From Pirellulales bacterium (GTDB lineage: Bacteria; Planctomycetota; Planctomycetia; Pirellulales; JACPPG01), in contig DASYDW010000064.1 in NCBI GenBank assembly GCA_036499395.1, positions 1 through 64,000 on the forward strand: 64,000 nucleotides of DNA, written 5' to 3'. This document shows, piece by piece, positions 42,519-51,371 of the stretch. Below the pieces are notes generated by a model that had not been told where the DNA came from, searched no databases, and saw only the letters and a list, made by a program, of their open reading frames with translations. The position numbers and the translations under genes were made by a program. The stretch's first letter is position 1. The number at the start of each line of letters is the position of its first letter.

Positions 42519-44420
42519 ATGATCCTGCTCAACGTCGTCGATATCACCAAGCACTTTGGCCCCGATCCGGTTCTGGACGGGGTGACGTTCGAGGTGCGCC
42601 CCGGCGAAAAGATTGGTCTCGTGGGTCCCAACGGTGCCGGCAAGACGACGTTATTGTCGATCCTGGCCGGTCGTCAGTCGGCCGACGGCGGCAGCGTGGA
42701 GTTACACTCCTCGGCGCGGCTCGATTATCTCGAGCAGCAACCGACGATCGTGCCCGGCCGTACGCTGTGGCAAGAGGCCGCCGCCGCTCTGGCGAGTTTG
42801 ACGGAACTGTCGGAGGAGGCCGAGCGGACGGCACACGAACTGGCCGCGGCCGAGGATCCGGCCGACCACAAGCGGCTGGCCGAGCGCTACGAACGGCTGC
42901 AACACGAGCTCTCGCACCGCGACGCCTACAACATCGACCACCGCATCGAGCGCGTGCTGGAAGGACTGGGATTTTCGCGCGAGAACTTCCAGCAGCCCAT
43001 CGAGCAGCTCAGTGGCGGTCAGCATAACCGCTTGCTTCTGGCGCGGCTGCTATTGGCCGAGCCTGACGTGATGTTGCTCGACGAACCGTCGAACCATCTC
43101 GACATCGAGGCCACGCAGTGGCTCGAGCGCTTTCTGGCCGACAGCCAGCAGGCCATGATCATTGTCAGCCACGACCGCTATTTTCTGGACAAGGTCACAA
43201 ATCGCACCGTCGAGTTATTTCGCGGCACAGTCGACTGCTATACCGGCAATTTTTCGGCGTATTGGCGGCAAAAGGCCCAGCGTCTGGAGGTGCAAGCGCG
43301 CACTTACGAAAAGCAACAAGAGCAGATCGCCAAGACCGAGGACTTCATTCGCCGCAACCACTATGGGCAGAATCACGCCCAGGCCGAAGACCGGCGCAAA
43401 AAGCTGGCGCGGATCGAACGGGTCGACGCTCCACGCGAAATTCAGGCGCCGCCGATGGGTTTTACGCCGGCCGACCGCACGGGTGACGTCGTGCTGCGCG
43501 TCGAGCGCCTGGCCAAGGCCTACGACCGGCCGCTATTCACAGACCTGTCCTTCGATATTCAGCGCGGCGAGCGTTGGGGAATTCTTGGCCCAAACGGCTC
43601 GGGCAAGACGACCCTTTTGCGCTGTCTGGTAGGGGAAGAGAAACTAGACGACGGGCGCGCCATCATCGGCGCGAAAGTGCGCATTGGATATCACGATCAG
43701 TTGCTGCGCAGCCTGGATTCGGAGGAACAAGTAGTCGACGCGATCCGGCCTGTGCGCAAACAGTTCAACGAGCCGCAAAGGCGTAGCCTGCTGGCGCGAT
43801 TCGGACTCACAGGAGACGCCGTGTTTCAAAAAGTCGGCAGCCTGAGCGGCGGTGAACGTAGCCGGGCTGCGCTAGCGCAACTGGCGGCCGACGATGCGAA
43901 CTTCCTGGTGCTGGACGAGCCGACGAACCATCTGGACCTGTGGGCGCGCGACTCGCTCGAGCGTTCGCTGACCGAGTTCGACGGCACCGTGCTCTTGGTC
44001 AGCCACGATCGATACTTTCTCAATCGTGTTGTCGATCACCTGCTGGTGGTCGAACCGGGAAAATTTCGTGTGATCGAAGGAAATTACGACGCCTATCTGC
44101 ATCTGGTCGCGCAAGGATTGGCCGGCGACGATAATGGCCGAGCGGCTGACGAGAAAGCGAAAGCTGCGGTCAAGCGTCCAGGCCGCGCCGAAAAAGCGGC
44201 ACGACCGAAACGCAAATTTCCCTATCGCAAGGTGGCCGATCTAGAGGCGGAAATCTTTCAGCGTGAATCGCGCGTCGAGGCGTTGCATGCCGAGTTGGCC
44301 ACGCCCGAGGCCTTGCGCGATGGGCAGCGTGTGCGACAAATTCAGGCGGAAATCACCGAGCAGCGAACGGCCCTGGAATCGCTTTATCCGCATTGGGAAG
44401 AGGCCAGCGAACTGAATTGA
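42519..44420 (+). CDS. ABC-F family ATPase (Uup/EttA-like)
   Basis: A 633-residue soluble protein with two ABC cassettes and no membrane helices. The first has Walker A GPNGAGKTT at about 36, signature LSGGQHNRLLL at about 164 and Walker B LLDEPSNHLDIEA. The second has GPNGSGKTT at about 358, LSGGERSRAALAQL at about 441 and LDEPTNHLDLWA. The inter-domain linker (about 250-325) is rich in charged helices. A C-terminal coiled coil (VADLEAEIFQRESRVEALHA) is of the Uup type. Family knowledge: ABC-F proteins act on ribosomes; Uup-like members also bind DNA. The ATG at 42519 matches the family start; the open frame extends upstream without meaning. Confidence 0.93.
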   Translation: MILLNVVDITKHFGPDPVLDGVTFEVRPGEKIGLVGPNGAGKTTLLSILAGRQSADGGSVELHSSARLDYLEQQPTIVPGRTLWQEAAAALASLTELSEEAERTAHELAAAEDPADHKRLAERYERLQHELSHRDAYNIDHRIERVLEGLGFSRENFQQPIEQLSGGQHNRLLLARLLLAEPDVMLLDEPSNHLDIEATQWLERFLADSQQAMIIVSHDRYFLDKVTNRTVELFRGTVDCYTGNFSAYWRQKAQRLEVQARTYEKQQEQIAKTEDFIRRNHYGQNHAQAEDRRKKLARIERVDAPREIQAPPMGFTPADRTGDVVLRVERLAKAYDRPLFTDLSFDIQRGERWGILGPNGSGKTTLLRCLVGEEKLDDGRAIIGAKVRIGYHDQLLRSLDSEEQVVDAIRPVRKQFNEPQRRSLLARFGLTGDAVFQKVGSLSGGERSRAALAQLAADDANFLVLDEPTNHLDLWARDSLERSLTEFDGTVLLVSHDRYFLNRVVDHLLVVEPGKFRVIEGNYDAYLHLVAQGLAGDDNGRAADEKAKAAVKRPGRAEKAARPKRKFPYRKVADLEAEIFQRESRVEALHAELATPEALRDGQRVRQIQAEITEQRTALESLYPHWEEASELN

Positions 44421-44712
44421 TTCGGACTCGCGGAAGTCCACCACGAGACCAGGCACGGACCTGTCGCCGGCGTCGATCAAATTCCTGGCGCGAGGCTGCA
44501 TTTTAACCACGTCGACAGTCAATAGGCCGAGCGAATACTCAGGCTAAACTGATCGCGCGGTCCGAGGCCTTGCAGGCTGGGTGAAATCTCACCGTGAGCG
44601 AAATGTGAGACAACCTGGCGCGCTTGCTGCGAGCGCAGGCGCGACCTAAAATCGAGTAAGACTGTCACCACGTCCGTCCCCATGTCTGCTCGGAGTCTAC
44701 GGAGTACGCACC

Positions 44713-46215
44713 ATGAAGTTTCAAGTGCTATCGCACGCTGGGCTCCAAGTTACGTCGAATGGCCGAACTCTGGTCACCGATCCGTGGATTCTCGGGAGCT
44801 GCTACTGGCGCTCGTGGTGGAATTACCCTCCCGTTCCGAGTGAACTCGTTCGCTCGCTCAAGCCGGATTTCATTTACGTCACGCACATCCACTGGGATCA
44901 CTTCCAGGGGCCATCGCTGCGGAAGTTCGACAAGGGGACACGGATCTACGTGCCCAAGGGCAACTTCCGCCGCATTCGCAACGACCTCGAGCACATGGGC
45001 TTTACCAATATTGTCGAGCTGCGCCATGGCGAAGCGGTCGATTTAGCGCCTGACTTTCGTATTACTTCGTATCAATTCGGTGTTTTTCTCGATAGCGCGC
45101 TGGTGATTGAGTGCGAGGGAATCAAGATTCTCAACGCCAACGACGCAAAATTCATGGGTGGTCCGCTCAAGCAGATCGTGGACCGGCATAAGAACTTCGA
45201 TTTCGTGCTCCGCAGCCACAGTTCGGCCAATTCGCGATTGTGTTACGAACTGATCGACGCGCCGCAGGAAGCCGTCGACGATATCTCGGCCTATGTCGAG
45301 AATTTCGCCGATTTCGCCTTGTCGTCCGGAGCCACCTACGCCGTTCCGTTCGCCAGTAATCAATGCTACTTGCACCGCGAGACGTATCGCTTCAACGATC
45401 TGGTGCAGACGCCGACCATGGTCCGCGACTATTTCGAAGAGCACGGGATCGAGAATCCCAGCGTGCAGGTTATGGTGTCGGGCGATAGTTGGTCGACGGA
45501 GGACGGGTTCTGCGTGTCGGATGGAGACTATTTCACCAACCGCGAACAGCGCTTGCAGGAATATCTAGAGCGAAACCGCGAGAAACTGGAGAAATTCTAT
45601 GCCAAGGAGGCCCGGTCAAAGGTCACTCTGGCCGACATGCAGAAATACTTCGACAAGTTTCGCAAGGCGCTGCCGTTTTTCGTGAAGCGGTCGTTTCGTA
45701 ACAAGCCCATTACGTATGTGCTCACGGCCGGGGATGTGAAGACGATTTTTCGCGTCGACCTGTACCGCGGCACTCTCGAAGAACTGGATCATTACGACGA
45801 CGACGCGAATCCGATCCAGATCCACACGTCGACGTTGATTATGCGGCAGTGCCTGAAAATGGACCTGTTTTCGCATCTGGCCATTAGCAAGCGAGTTCGT
45901 TACCGGTCGCGAAAGCGCGACAAACGGTACATCGAGCGGCTGAACTCGCTGTTCAATTTTTACGAGTACGACATGCTGCCGATGAGACGCATGTTGCAGG
46001 GCCGTTTCCTCCAAACCTGGACCTTGCGCTGGCGCGAGGTGCTGTTGTACTTCCACCTGGTGTTCAACAAGCTGGTACACGGCAATATGCGGTTGCGCAA
46101 CTTTTTGCCTCACCGGCCGCGCCCCGACGCCATGTCGCTAACGAATCAAGCAATCGAGCGAGCCCGATCTCGGCAAGTCGACCGCCAGCCCGCCGGGGCT
46201 TCACGATCCGTGTAG
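44713..46215 (+). CDS. Large MBL-fold protein related to CMP-sialate hydroxylase-like hydrolases
   Basis: A 500-residue protein. The first 230 residues are a metallo-beta-lactamase-fold domain: TDPWILGSCYWRSWWNYPP, then THIHWDHFQGPSL (the HxHxDH metal motif), NANDAKFMGG and RSHSSANSRLC. The remaining part is a largely helical/mixed domain with no named family I recognise, ending in aromatic-rich segments (FLQTWTLRWREVLLYFHLVF). The N-terminal part resembles the CMP-N-acetylneuraminate hydroxylase-like/UlaG branch, but no Rieske motif is visible. Function unknown; a role in surface glycan modification is only a possibility. Starts at 44713 after a 292-base gap. Confidence 0.8.
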   Translation: MKFQVLSHAGLQVTSNGRTLVTDPWILGSCYWRSWWNYPPVPSELVRSLKPDFIYVTHIHWDHFQGPSLRKFDKGTRIYVPKGNFRRIRNDLEHMGFTNIVELRHGEAVDLAPDFRITSYQFGVFLDSALVIECEGIKILNANDAKFMGGPLKQIVDRHKNFDFVLRSHSSANSRLCYELIDAPQEAVDDISAYVENFADFALSSGATYAVPFASNQCYLHRETYRFNDLVQTPTMVRDYFEEHGIENPSVQVMVSGDSWSTEDGFCVSDGDYFTNREQRLQEYLERNREKLEKFYAKEARSKVTLADMQKYFDKFRKALPFFVKRSFRNKPITYVLTAGDVKTIFRVDLYRGTLEELDHYDDDANPIQIHTSTLIMRQCLKMDLFSHLAISKRVRYRSRKRDKRYIERLNSLFNFYEYDMLPMRRMLQGRFLQTWTLRWREVLLYFHLVFNKLVHGNMRLRNFLPHRPRPDAMSLTNQAIERARSRQVDRQPAGASRSV

Positions 46216-46613
46216 CTGCGGAACGCATCGGCAAATTGCAATACTGCGAACAAAGGGGCCAGGATCGGCGCCTCGCTCCGTTTGACGCAACCATCTGAGG
46301 AGCGCCTAAGTGCGGTCGGCGTAAGTCGCGTCGCCGGCCAAACCCAAGTCATTGATCAATTGAGTCCAGCGACCGTCGGGCGGGCCGCAACTGGACTGGG
46401 CGGACTTGTATTCCCGCAATTTCGCAGTACGATGCCAAATGCAATCGGTTAAAGAATTTCGCATGGCGGCATTGTCAAATGACCCAAATTGCCCAAAATC
46501 CTGTTCCAGCTGAGTCATCATCGAAAGGGTGCGGATAAAACGCTGGAAAGAAGTCGAATCGAACGAAGACGTAAAGACACAAGTCATTGAAAACCAATGA
46601 CTCCCAAATAGAC
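46216..46613. other. Intergenic region before tRNA-Lys
   Basis: About 400 bases. The only sizeable open frame (46306-46587, minus) has no ribosome-binding site and no recognisable content, so I do not call it. It must contain the tRNA promoter, which I cannot place exactly. Confidence 0.4.
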
Positions 46614-46687
46614 GCCTCCTTAGCTCAATTGGTCAGAGCATCTGACTCTTAATCAGAGGGTTCCCGGTTCGAGTCCGGGAGGGGGCA
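46614..46687 (+). tRNA. tRNA-Lys (anticodon CTT)
   Basis: A 74-base cloverleaf. The acceptor arm GCCTCCT pairs with AGGGGGC (one G-T). The D arm is GCTC...GAGC. The anticodon stem CTGA/TCAG encloses the loop CTCTTAA, giving CTT. The T arm is CCCGG-TTCGAGT-CCGGG. The discriminator base is A and CCA is not encoded. A strong terminator follows six bases later. Confidence 0.97.
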
Positions 46688-46692
46688 CTCGC

Positions 46693-46733
46693 AAGGCCCT
46701 GCCATAACAGACGTTATGGCAGGGCCTTTTTTT
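46693..46733 (+). terminator. Strong intrinsic terminator after tRNA-Lys
   Basis: A perfect 16-base-pair stem (AAGGCCCTGCCATAAC and its complement) with a 4-base loop, then a run of seven Ts. Confidence 0.95.
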
Positions 46734-46744
46734 GCGCGCTGCAC

Positions 46745-46769
46745 GAAAAAGGTGTCTGACACCTTTTTC
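46745..46769. repeat. Perfect 12-base inverted repeat, REP-like
   Basis: GAAAAAGGTGTC-T-GACACCTTTTTC: two perfect 12-base arms around one T. It lies just after the tRNA terminator and far from any stop codon, so it looks like a stand-alone short palindromic element. No second copy was noticed in the window. Confidence 0.6.
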
Positions 46770-46934
46770 TGCCCGGCGGTTTCCGCTTTGCGAATTGCTT
46801 TTTAGCGTTTTGCGCAGCCTGGTTTGTCGGCCGTCAGTATCCGGCAGCCGGCGGCATATAGAAGGGTGAAAAGGGAATTTTGAAAGACGGGGTCTCGTCC
46901 CTCGTTCGGCACCCTATTTACGAGGCAGGAAACG

Positions 46935-47699
46935 ATGAACCGAAAGTTGATTTGCCTGGCTGCGGGATTCGCGGCGCTGATTTGCAGTGGTCAAATGACT
47001 CGGGCGGGTGTCGTGCTTCTTGATTCCGGTGTGGGCGGACATGCAGCCGCTGGAGCCAGCTATGTGAATTTCGATAGCTTGTCTATTGACAATCAGAATG
47101 TGGGCGTTGCTGAGAACACGGCTGGTAACGGATACATCACGGCAACATTTACACCCAACGCCGACACTGCTACCGGAACGACCACAAGCTACGCGGCTCC
47201 CTATCTCTCCGGCGACAATAACTTGCACTTTGGCGCGGATCCGAATAGCACATACACTGGCCCGGACTCGACGCAATATTTAACGAGTGGCAGCAATGAC
47301 GGGGTTCCGACAGGTGCTTCGATCGTCCTGACGTTCTCGTCGGGTTCGCAATCGTATTTCGGCATGTTGTGGGGCTCGGTGGATGACTACAACACTCTGA
47401 CGTTTCTCAACGACGGCCAAGTAGTGACCTCATTCACCGGTACGCAAATCATCGCTAGTCAGTACTATGGCAATCAACAGCAAAACGGGACGGTGTACGT
47501 AAACTTCAATTCGGACGTCCCCTTCGATGAAGTCAAGATACAAAGTAGCCAGTTGGCGTTCGAGTTCGACAACGTCGCTTACTCCGGACTCACGGCCGAT
47601 CCCCAGCTAACCATTGCCCCCGAGCCGGCCAGCGTCGCCACCTGGGGAATGCTAGGTGTTTGCATCGCCGGCTGGACTTGGCAGCGCAAAAAGAAATAG
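46935..47699 (+). CDS. PEP-CTERM secreted protein
   Basis: A 254-residue protein: signal peptide 1-24, beta-rich mature domain (Asn/Thr/Gly/Asp-rich, with YFGMLWGSVDDYNTLTFLND in the middle) and a C-terminal PEP-CTERM signal, APEPASVATWGMLG, hydrophobic helix, then QRKKK. The mature domain is of the kind seen in choice-of-anchor beta-sandwich proteins of planctomycetes, with no catalytic motif. Exosortase-dependent sorting is inferred from the tail. The ATG is preceded by GGCAGGAAAC, giving AGGA at about 5 bases. It is followed by a strong terminator and is a single-gene transcript. Confidence 0.9.
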   Translation: MNRKLICLAAGFAALICSGQMTRAGVVLLDSGVGGHAAAGASYVNFDSLSIDNQNVGVAENTAGNGYITATFTPNADTATGTTTSYAAPYLSGDNNLHFGADPNSTYTGPDSTQYLTSGSNDGVPTGASIVLTFSSGSQSYFGMLWGSVDDYNTLTFLNDGQVVTSFTGTQIIASQYYGNQQQNGTVYVNFNSDVPFDEVKIQSSQLAFEFDNVAYSGLTADPQLTIAPEPASVATWGMLGVCIAGWTWQRKKK

Positions 47700-47743
47700 C
47701 CGTACCTTTCACCTCATTGGTACCGGCTTGCCCGCGCAAGAAA

Positions 47744-47784
47744 GAAGCCTTTCCATGACAACTGTCGTGGAAAGGCTTTTTTTT
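47744..47784 (+). terminator. Intrinsic terminator after PEP-CTERM gene
   Basis: A roughly 16-base-pair stem (AAGCCTTTCCATGACA against TGTCGTGGAAAGGCTT, one G-T) with a 2-4-base loop, followed by eight Ts. Confidence 0.93.
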
Positions 47785-47900
47785 GTTTCTTGCCGAGACT
47801 AAGCTTTTCGTACGTCTGTCGACATCATTACCGTGATTTAATCGCGGGCGATGTCCGATACGACAAGTCTTTGTTCTCAACGCTTCACGGGGCATCTGGC

Positions 47901-48533
47901 ATGGCCGACGAATGGTTTTATTCCCAGGGCGGAAATCGCGTGGGACCTGTGTCGGCAGCTCAGCTACGGCAGTTTGCCGAGAGCGGAACGATAACTCCGG
48001 ACGATTGGGTCTGGAAGCAGGGAATGCAGGACTGGATTCCCGCCCGCAGGATCAATGGACTGTTTCCGCAGCCGGCGGACTTGTCGGTCATGTCCGAGGA
48101 GCCGCGTCACGTCGGGGCAATGGCTGCGCCGGCCCAAGGGTCGGCCCCAGCGCCCGGCAATCAGCCCGAAGGCTTCGGCTTTCAATGGTACCTGGTCGTC
48201 TGGAAAAAATTCGCCGATCCCAGCGGCCGCGCGCGCCGCATGGAGTATTGGACGTTCCTCCTGTTTCATTACATCGTGATAATTCTGCTGATGATCGCCG
48301 GACGAATGGCCAATGGCTCGAGCATGATTGTGAACTTGTACGCGCTCGCCGCAATCGTTCCTACGGTCATGGTGAGAATCCGCCGATTGCACGACATCGG
48401 CAAAAGCGGCTGGTGGTTACTGATTTCCATTGTGCCGATTGTCGGTTGGATAATCATGCTGATCTTTTTGACCCGCGCCAGTGAGCCGGGCACGAACAAG
48501 TACGGGCCGAATCCGCTAGGACAAAATGCGTAG
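47901..48533 (+). CDS. GYF_2 plus DUF805 membrane protein
   Basis: A 210-residue protein. Residues 1-52 are a GYF_2-type domain (WFYSQGGNRVGPVSAAQLRQ, then ITPDDWVWKQGMQDWIPA). A Pro/Ala linker of about 40 residues follows. Residues about 105-205 form a DUF805 domain with three transmembrane helices, starting GRARRMEYWTFLLFHYIVII and containing RIRRLHDIGKSGWWLLISIV, and ending with the family's NKYGPNP. Family knowledge: the combination is common and uncharacterised, with GYF_2 thought to bind peptides. The ATG at 47901 gives a complete GYF domain. Confidence 0.9.
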   Translation: MADEWFYSQGGNRVGPVSAAQLRQFAESGTITPDDWVWKQGMQDWIPARRINGLFPQPADLSVMSEEPRHVGAMAAPAQGSAPAPGNQPEGFGFQWYLVVWKKFADPSGRARRMEYWTFLLFHYIVIILLMIAGRMANGSSMIVNLYALAAIVPTVMVRIRRLHDIGKSGWWLLISIVPIVGWIIMLIFLTRASEPGTNKYGPNPLGQNA

Positions 48534-48585
48534 CGGTTTCCGCAGACGCACCGCTGCATCGCCCTCGCGCTGCCCGCAGCTTTAC

Positions 48586-49083
48586 TTAGTTGGCAGCCAC
48601 CGTCTGATCGCGAAACTTCAGCACTGACGCCACGGTCAGCGCGACAAACACGATCAACGCCGCGCCCTGCGCGATCGCGAACGGGGGCTCAGACTGTGTG
48701 GGGGCCAGATCATGCAGAACCGGCACTTTCATGAACGACTGGACGATCAGCACGAAGAAATTCAGGTACAGCGAAATTATCGCGCTGACCACATAAATCG
48801 GCCGCCACGCCCCGATCATGCGCCGCGGATAGCGGGCCACGATCGCGACAGCCAGCACGGCGAGCGAAATGGCGCCGATCACGATGCCCGGTGTGATGCC
48901 GTTGAATGGGAAGAAGATAAAGCCGGTGACGCTCGTGGCCACGGTACTGATCAAAAATACCGCGGTCCAACGATCAAGACGTTGTGAGTTCAACAAACCC
49001 CACACGACGACGAAGCCCGAGGCTATCCCAATCAGGCTGATGGCGACATGCGCGAAGGTAAGCGCTGGCGAACCGAGAACCAT
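48586..49083 (-). CDS. Multi-pass membrane protein of unknown function
   Basis: A 165-residue protein with about four transmembrane helices (LTFAHVAISLIGIASGFVVV, TAVFLISTVATSVTGFIFFP, an Ile/Ala helix, and a C-terminal IAQGAALIVFVALTVASVL). The segment FPFNGITPGI between helices 2 and 3 is notable. I do not recognise a named family with confidence. The ATG at 49083 has GGAGG about 8 bases upstream; an ATG at 49107 is less likely. It stands alone. Confidence 0.75.
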   Translation of the reverse strand: MVLGSPALTFAHVAISLIGIASGFVVVWGLLNSQRLDRWTAVFLISTVATSVTGFIFFPFNGITPGIVIGAISLAVLAVAIVARYPRRMIGAWRPIYVVSAIISLYLNFFVLIVQSFMKVPVLHDLAPTQSEPPFAIAQGAALIVFVALTVASVLKFRDQTVAAN

Positions 49084-49303
49084 GAGAAGTAACCTCCCGA
49101 ACGGCAATAGCGCGAGGCGCCTACCCGACGCCCGCTATCAATGCACAGCCGGAATTCTAGCCAGGCGCCAGATCGATTGATACACCCGGCACGTGCGCGA
49201 TATCGGATTCACAGCCGGACAGAGCGACAAGAAAATCTCGGAAATTTCTCGGCCGTTACAACGAGCCATCGCGTCTTAGCCAGGACGGTCTGACAACGCC
49301 ATA

Positions 49304-50308
49304 CTAGGCCGCGACCGGATGGGCCGCGGTGTCGGAGCAAGAAGAGAGCATCCGGTGTTGCGCTTTTTTCGCACACAGTTCGATGCGGCGCCGCACAAAC
49401 GAGCGCGCGAAGAGAAATTCTTCCGCATAGCGGCGCAGCATGCTCAGTCTCATCTGCAGATAGCTTGCGCGAATATGATATCGGGCCACACTTCCCCGCT
49501 GCAGGACCGCCATTGTCTGAGAATAGGCATCGGACGGAATCGTGCGGCTGAGGTCGCCCGCCTTTCGCAGCAAGAATCGCAGGTTCGGATCTTCGGGCGT
49601 TGCGAATTGCGTGACCAACTCGAAGCCAGCGCGCCGCGCCAAAGTTTCAAGTGTGGTCGAGGTGAAGTTGTAGATATGCCCAAAGTGCAACAACCGCTCG
49701 ACCTTGGCGAACGGCGCGGCGAAGTTCGGACATTCGAGGTACAGCTGCCCGCCCGGCCGCAAAAGTTGATAAATGTGCTCCAGGGCTCGCCGCGGCGAAC
49801 CGAGATGCTCGATCACGTGTACCAGCAGCACAACGTCGAACTGCGCCTCAGGCGCAACGTCAAATAAGAACCCCTTGCGCACGCGCGCGTGCAGCTTCCG
49901 CACGCCGTATTCGCAAAACCCGTGGTTGGGCTCGACCCCTTGTGCGTCGTAGCCGGCCAGCTCGAACACCTGCACGGTGCAACCGATGCCGGAACCGATC
50001 TCCAGCAGTCGGTCCCCACGGCCTAGATGGCGCGACAACCTGCCGAGTAGTAATTCGCCCTTGCGCCAGGCGCGCATCACGCGCCGCGGTGAGGGGCTGA
50101 TTTCGCCGTGATACGCACGGCGATAGTCGCGCGCATAAAAATCGGCCAGTTCTGCTTCACTCGGGACGTGCGCGTGTTGCACCAATCCACAACGCGCACA
50201 AACGACCGTTTCGAGCAATCCGCCGCGCCGATCACGATAAGCAATCGGCTCGAAAAGACTTTCACCGCACAAATCGCAAGCATGCGGGTCGGCGATCAGG
50301 GGTTCCAT
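49304..50308 (-). CDS. SAM-dependent methyltransferase with zinc ribbon
   Basis: A 334-residue protein. The N-terminus has four Cys in two pairs (Cys11/Cys14 and Cys37/Cys40) forming a putative zinc ribbon. A class I SAM methyltransferase domain follows at about 85-200 with LLEIGSGIGCTVQVFELAGY and VVLLVHVIEHLGSPRRALEH. This layout occurs in sugar and polyketide methyltransferases encoded in glycan gene clusters (methyltransferase-like, C-terminal extension). Substrate unknown. I placed the start at 50308, where GGAG is 12 bases upstream; the upstream part of the open frame (to 50530) lacks protein-like sequence. Confidence 0.83.
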   Translation of the reverse strand: MEPLIADPHACDLCGESLFEPIAYRDRRGGLLETVVCARCGLVQHAHVPSEAELADFYARDYRRAYHGEISPSPRRVMRAWRKGELLLGRLSRHLGRGDRLLEIGSGIGCTVQVFELAGYDAQGVEPNHGFCEYGVRKLHARVRKGFLFDVAPEAQFDVVLLVHVIEHLGSPRRALEHIYQLLRPGGQLYLECPNFAAPFAKVERLLHFGHIYNFTSTTLETLARRAGFELVTQFATPEDPNLRFLLRKAGDLSRTIPSDAYSQTMAVLQRGSVARYHIRASYLQMRLSMLRRYAEEFLFARSFVRRRIELCAKKAQHRMLSSCSDTAAHPVAA

Positions 50309-50642
50309 GGCCGTGGACTTCTCCGACTCGATAACCGATTTCGGCGCAACGATCTGGCATTCGAGACCAAGCCCGTGGCGGAAAATAGGAAGACGTCCCA
50401 CTTCGGTCAAGCTCGGCCGCAATAACTCAGACCAACGGAGTGGATGCTGGCAACGAATTCGTTGCATGCTGCCCCTATTTATTGCGGCCTTGAACATGGC
50501 GAAACTCGGCAAACTTTGCGGATTCCGCAATGTTTGCCGGGCAAAATTGCCGAATGGTAGGAGCAGTCGAATTCGCTCATTCCGGGAGGCTTGCTAGCAC
50601 TCGCAGCAACGCTTTCCTGTACGTCAGCGAGGATCAATGATC

Positions 50643-51041
50643 ATGCGACACTTCTTGACCATCGGGGCCGGAACCTTGGCGATTGCACTGCTAGGGCTCA
50701 CCGAAAGCGCCAGTGCGCAAACGCGTCGCCCGTACGACGACTACACGCCGCCCCCATCTGTCAGCCCGTACATGAACTTAATGAACAACAATAGCGATAC
50801 GACGACGGGCGTCTTCATGAACTACCAGTTGCTGGTGAAACCACAACTGGAGCAGCGGAAGTTCAACAAGCAGTCGACGGCCGCGCTGCGCGAAGTTCAA
50901 CAGCAGCAACAACAGATTACTCGAAGCCGATCGCAATCGGGCGGTGACAAAAACTCGAAGTTGCGCCCGACGGGGCATATCGCCACCCGCGCCAACTACA
51001 TGCACTATTACCCGGCGTTGAATCGTCAGCAGGTGCAATAA
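50643..51041 (+). CDS. Small secreted protein, Gln/Tyr-rich
   Basis: A 132-residue protein (ATG at 50643; an ATG two codons earlier at 50637 is also possible). A signal peptide ends near ESASAQ. The mature part is polar, with a Gln run (EVQQQQQQITR) and a terminal motif NYMHYYPALNRQQVQ. No recognised domain. AGGA about 9 bases upstream of 50643 supports that start. It resembles small secreted proteins of planctomycetes of unknown function. Confidence 0.7.
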   Translation: MRHFLTIGAGTLAIALLGLTESASAQTRRPYDDYTPPPSVSPYMNLMNNNSDTTTGVFMNYQLLVKPQLEQRKFNKQSTAALREVQQQQQQITRSRSQSGGDKNSKLRPTGHIATRANYMHYYPALNRQQVQ

Positions 51042-51074
51042 ACGGTCTGAAATGCTGTGTGCTTGGCGTGGCGG

Positions 51075-51371
51075 CTAACCGCCGGCCAAGGCGCCGATGA
51101 TCACGAAGGGCTCTGCGCCGCTGGCCACTGCTGCGGGCAGCATCGCTTCAGGCGATTCGAGCGAGAGGTCCTGATCACAGGCGAAGAATCTCACGAACGC
51201 GCGCCGCCTTCCCGTCACCTGATCGCGAATCGTCCCGCGCAGGTTGGGATACCGGGCTTCGAGCGCATCGAGCACGGCGAGCTGCGTCACATCACCAGTG
51301 ACCTCTACCTGTACCTCGGCCCCCGTCTGCGCCAGGATGCGCAGCGGTGTGGGAAGTTGTACGCGGATCAT
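51075..51371 (-). CDS. MoaD/ThiS-family ubiquitin-like protein
   Basis: A 98-residue beta-grasp protein starting [20 protein letters not shown] and ending [10 protein letters not shown]. The C-terminal Gly-Gly immediately before the stop is the hallmark of sulfur-carrier and ubiquitin-like MoaD/ThiS proteins, which are adenylated and thiocarboxylated there. No MoeB/ThiF-type E1 enzyme or MoaE is encoded in the window. Its start codon overlaps the stop of the BNR-propeller gene by four bases (ATGA), so the two proteins are made together. It is probably a non-canonical carrier rather than a molybdopterin-biosynthesis gene. Confidence 0.88.
   Translation of the reverse strand: MIRVQLPTPLRILAQTGAEVQVEVTGDVTQLAVLDALEARYPNLRGTIRDQVTGRRRAFVRFFACDQDLSLESPEAMLPAAVASGAEPFVIIGALAGG

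Noticed and set aside
46306-46587. 93-codon minus-strand open frame before tRNA-Lys
   Set aside because: No ribosome-binding site at either possible ATG and no recognisable domain; could be real but I cannot support it.
46777-46792. CGGTTTCCGCTTTGCG upstream of the second PEP-CTERM gene
   Set aside because: Only GG and TTGC match; such six-base matches are expected by chance several times in the window's gaps.
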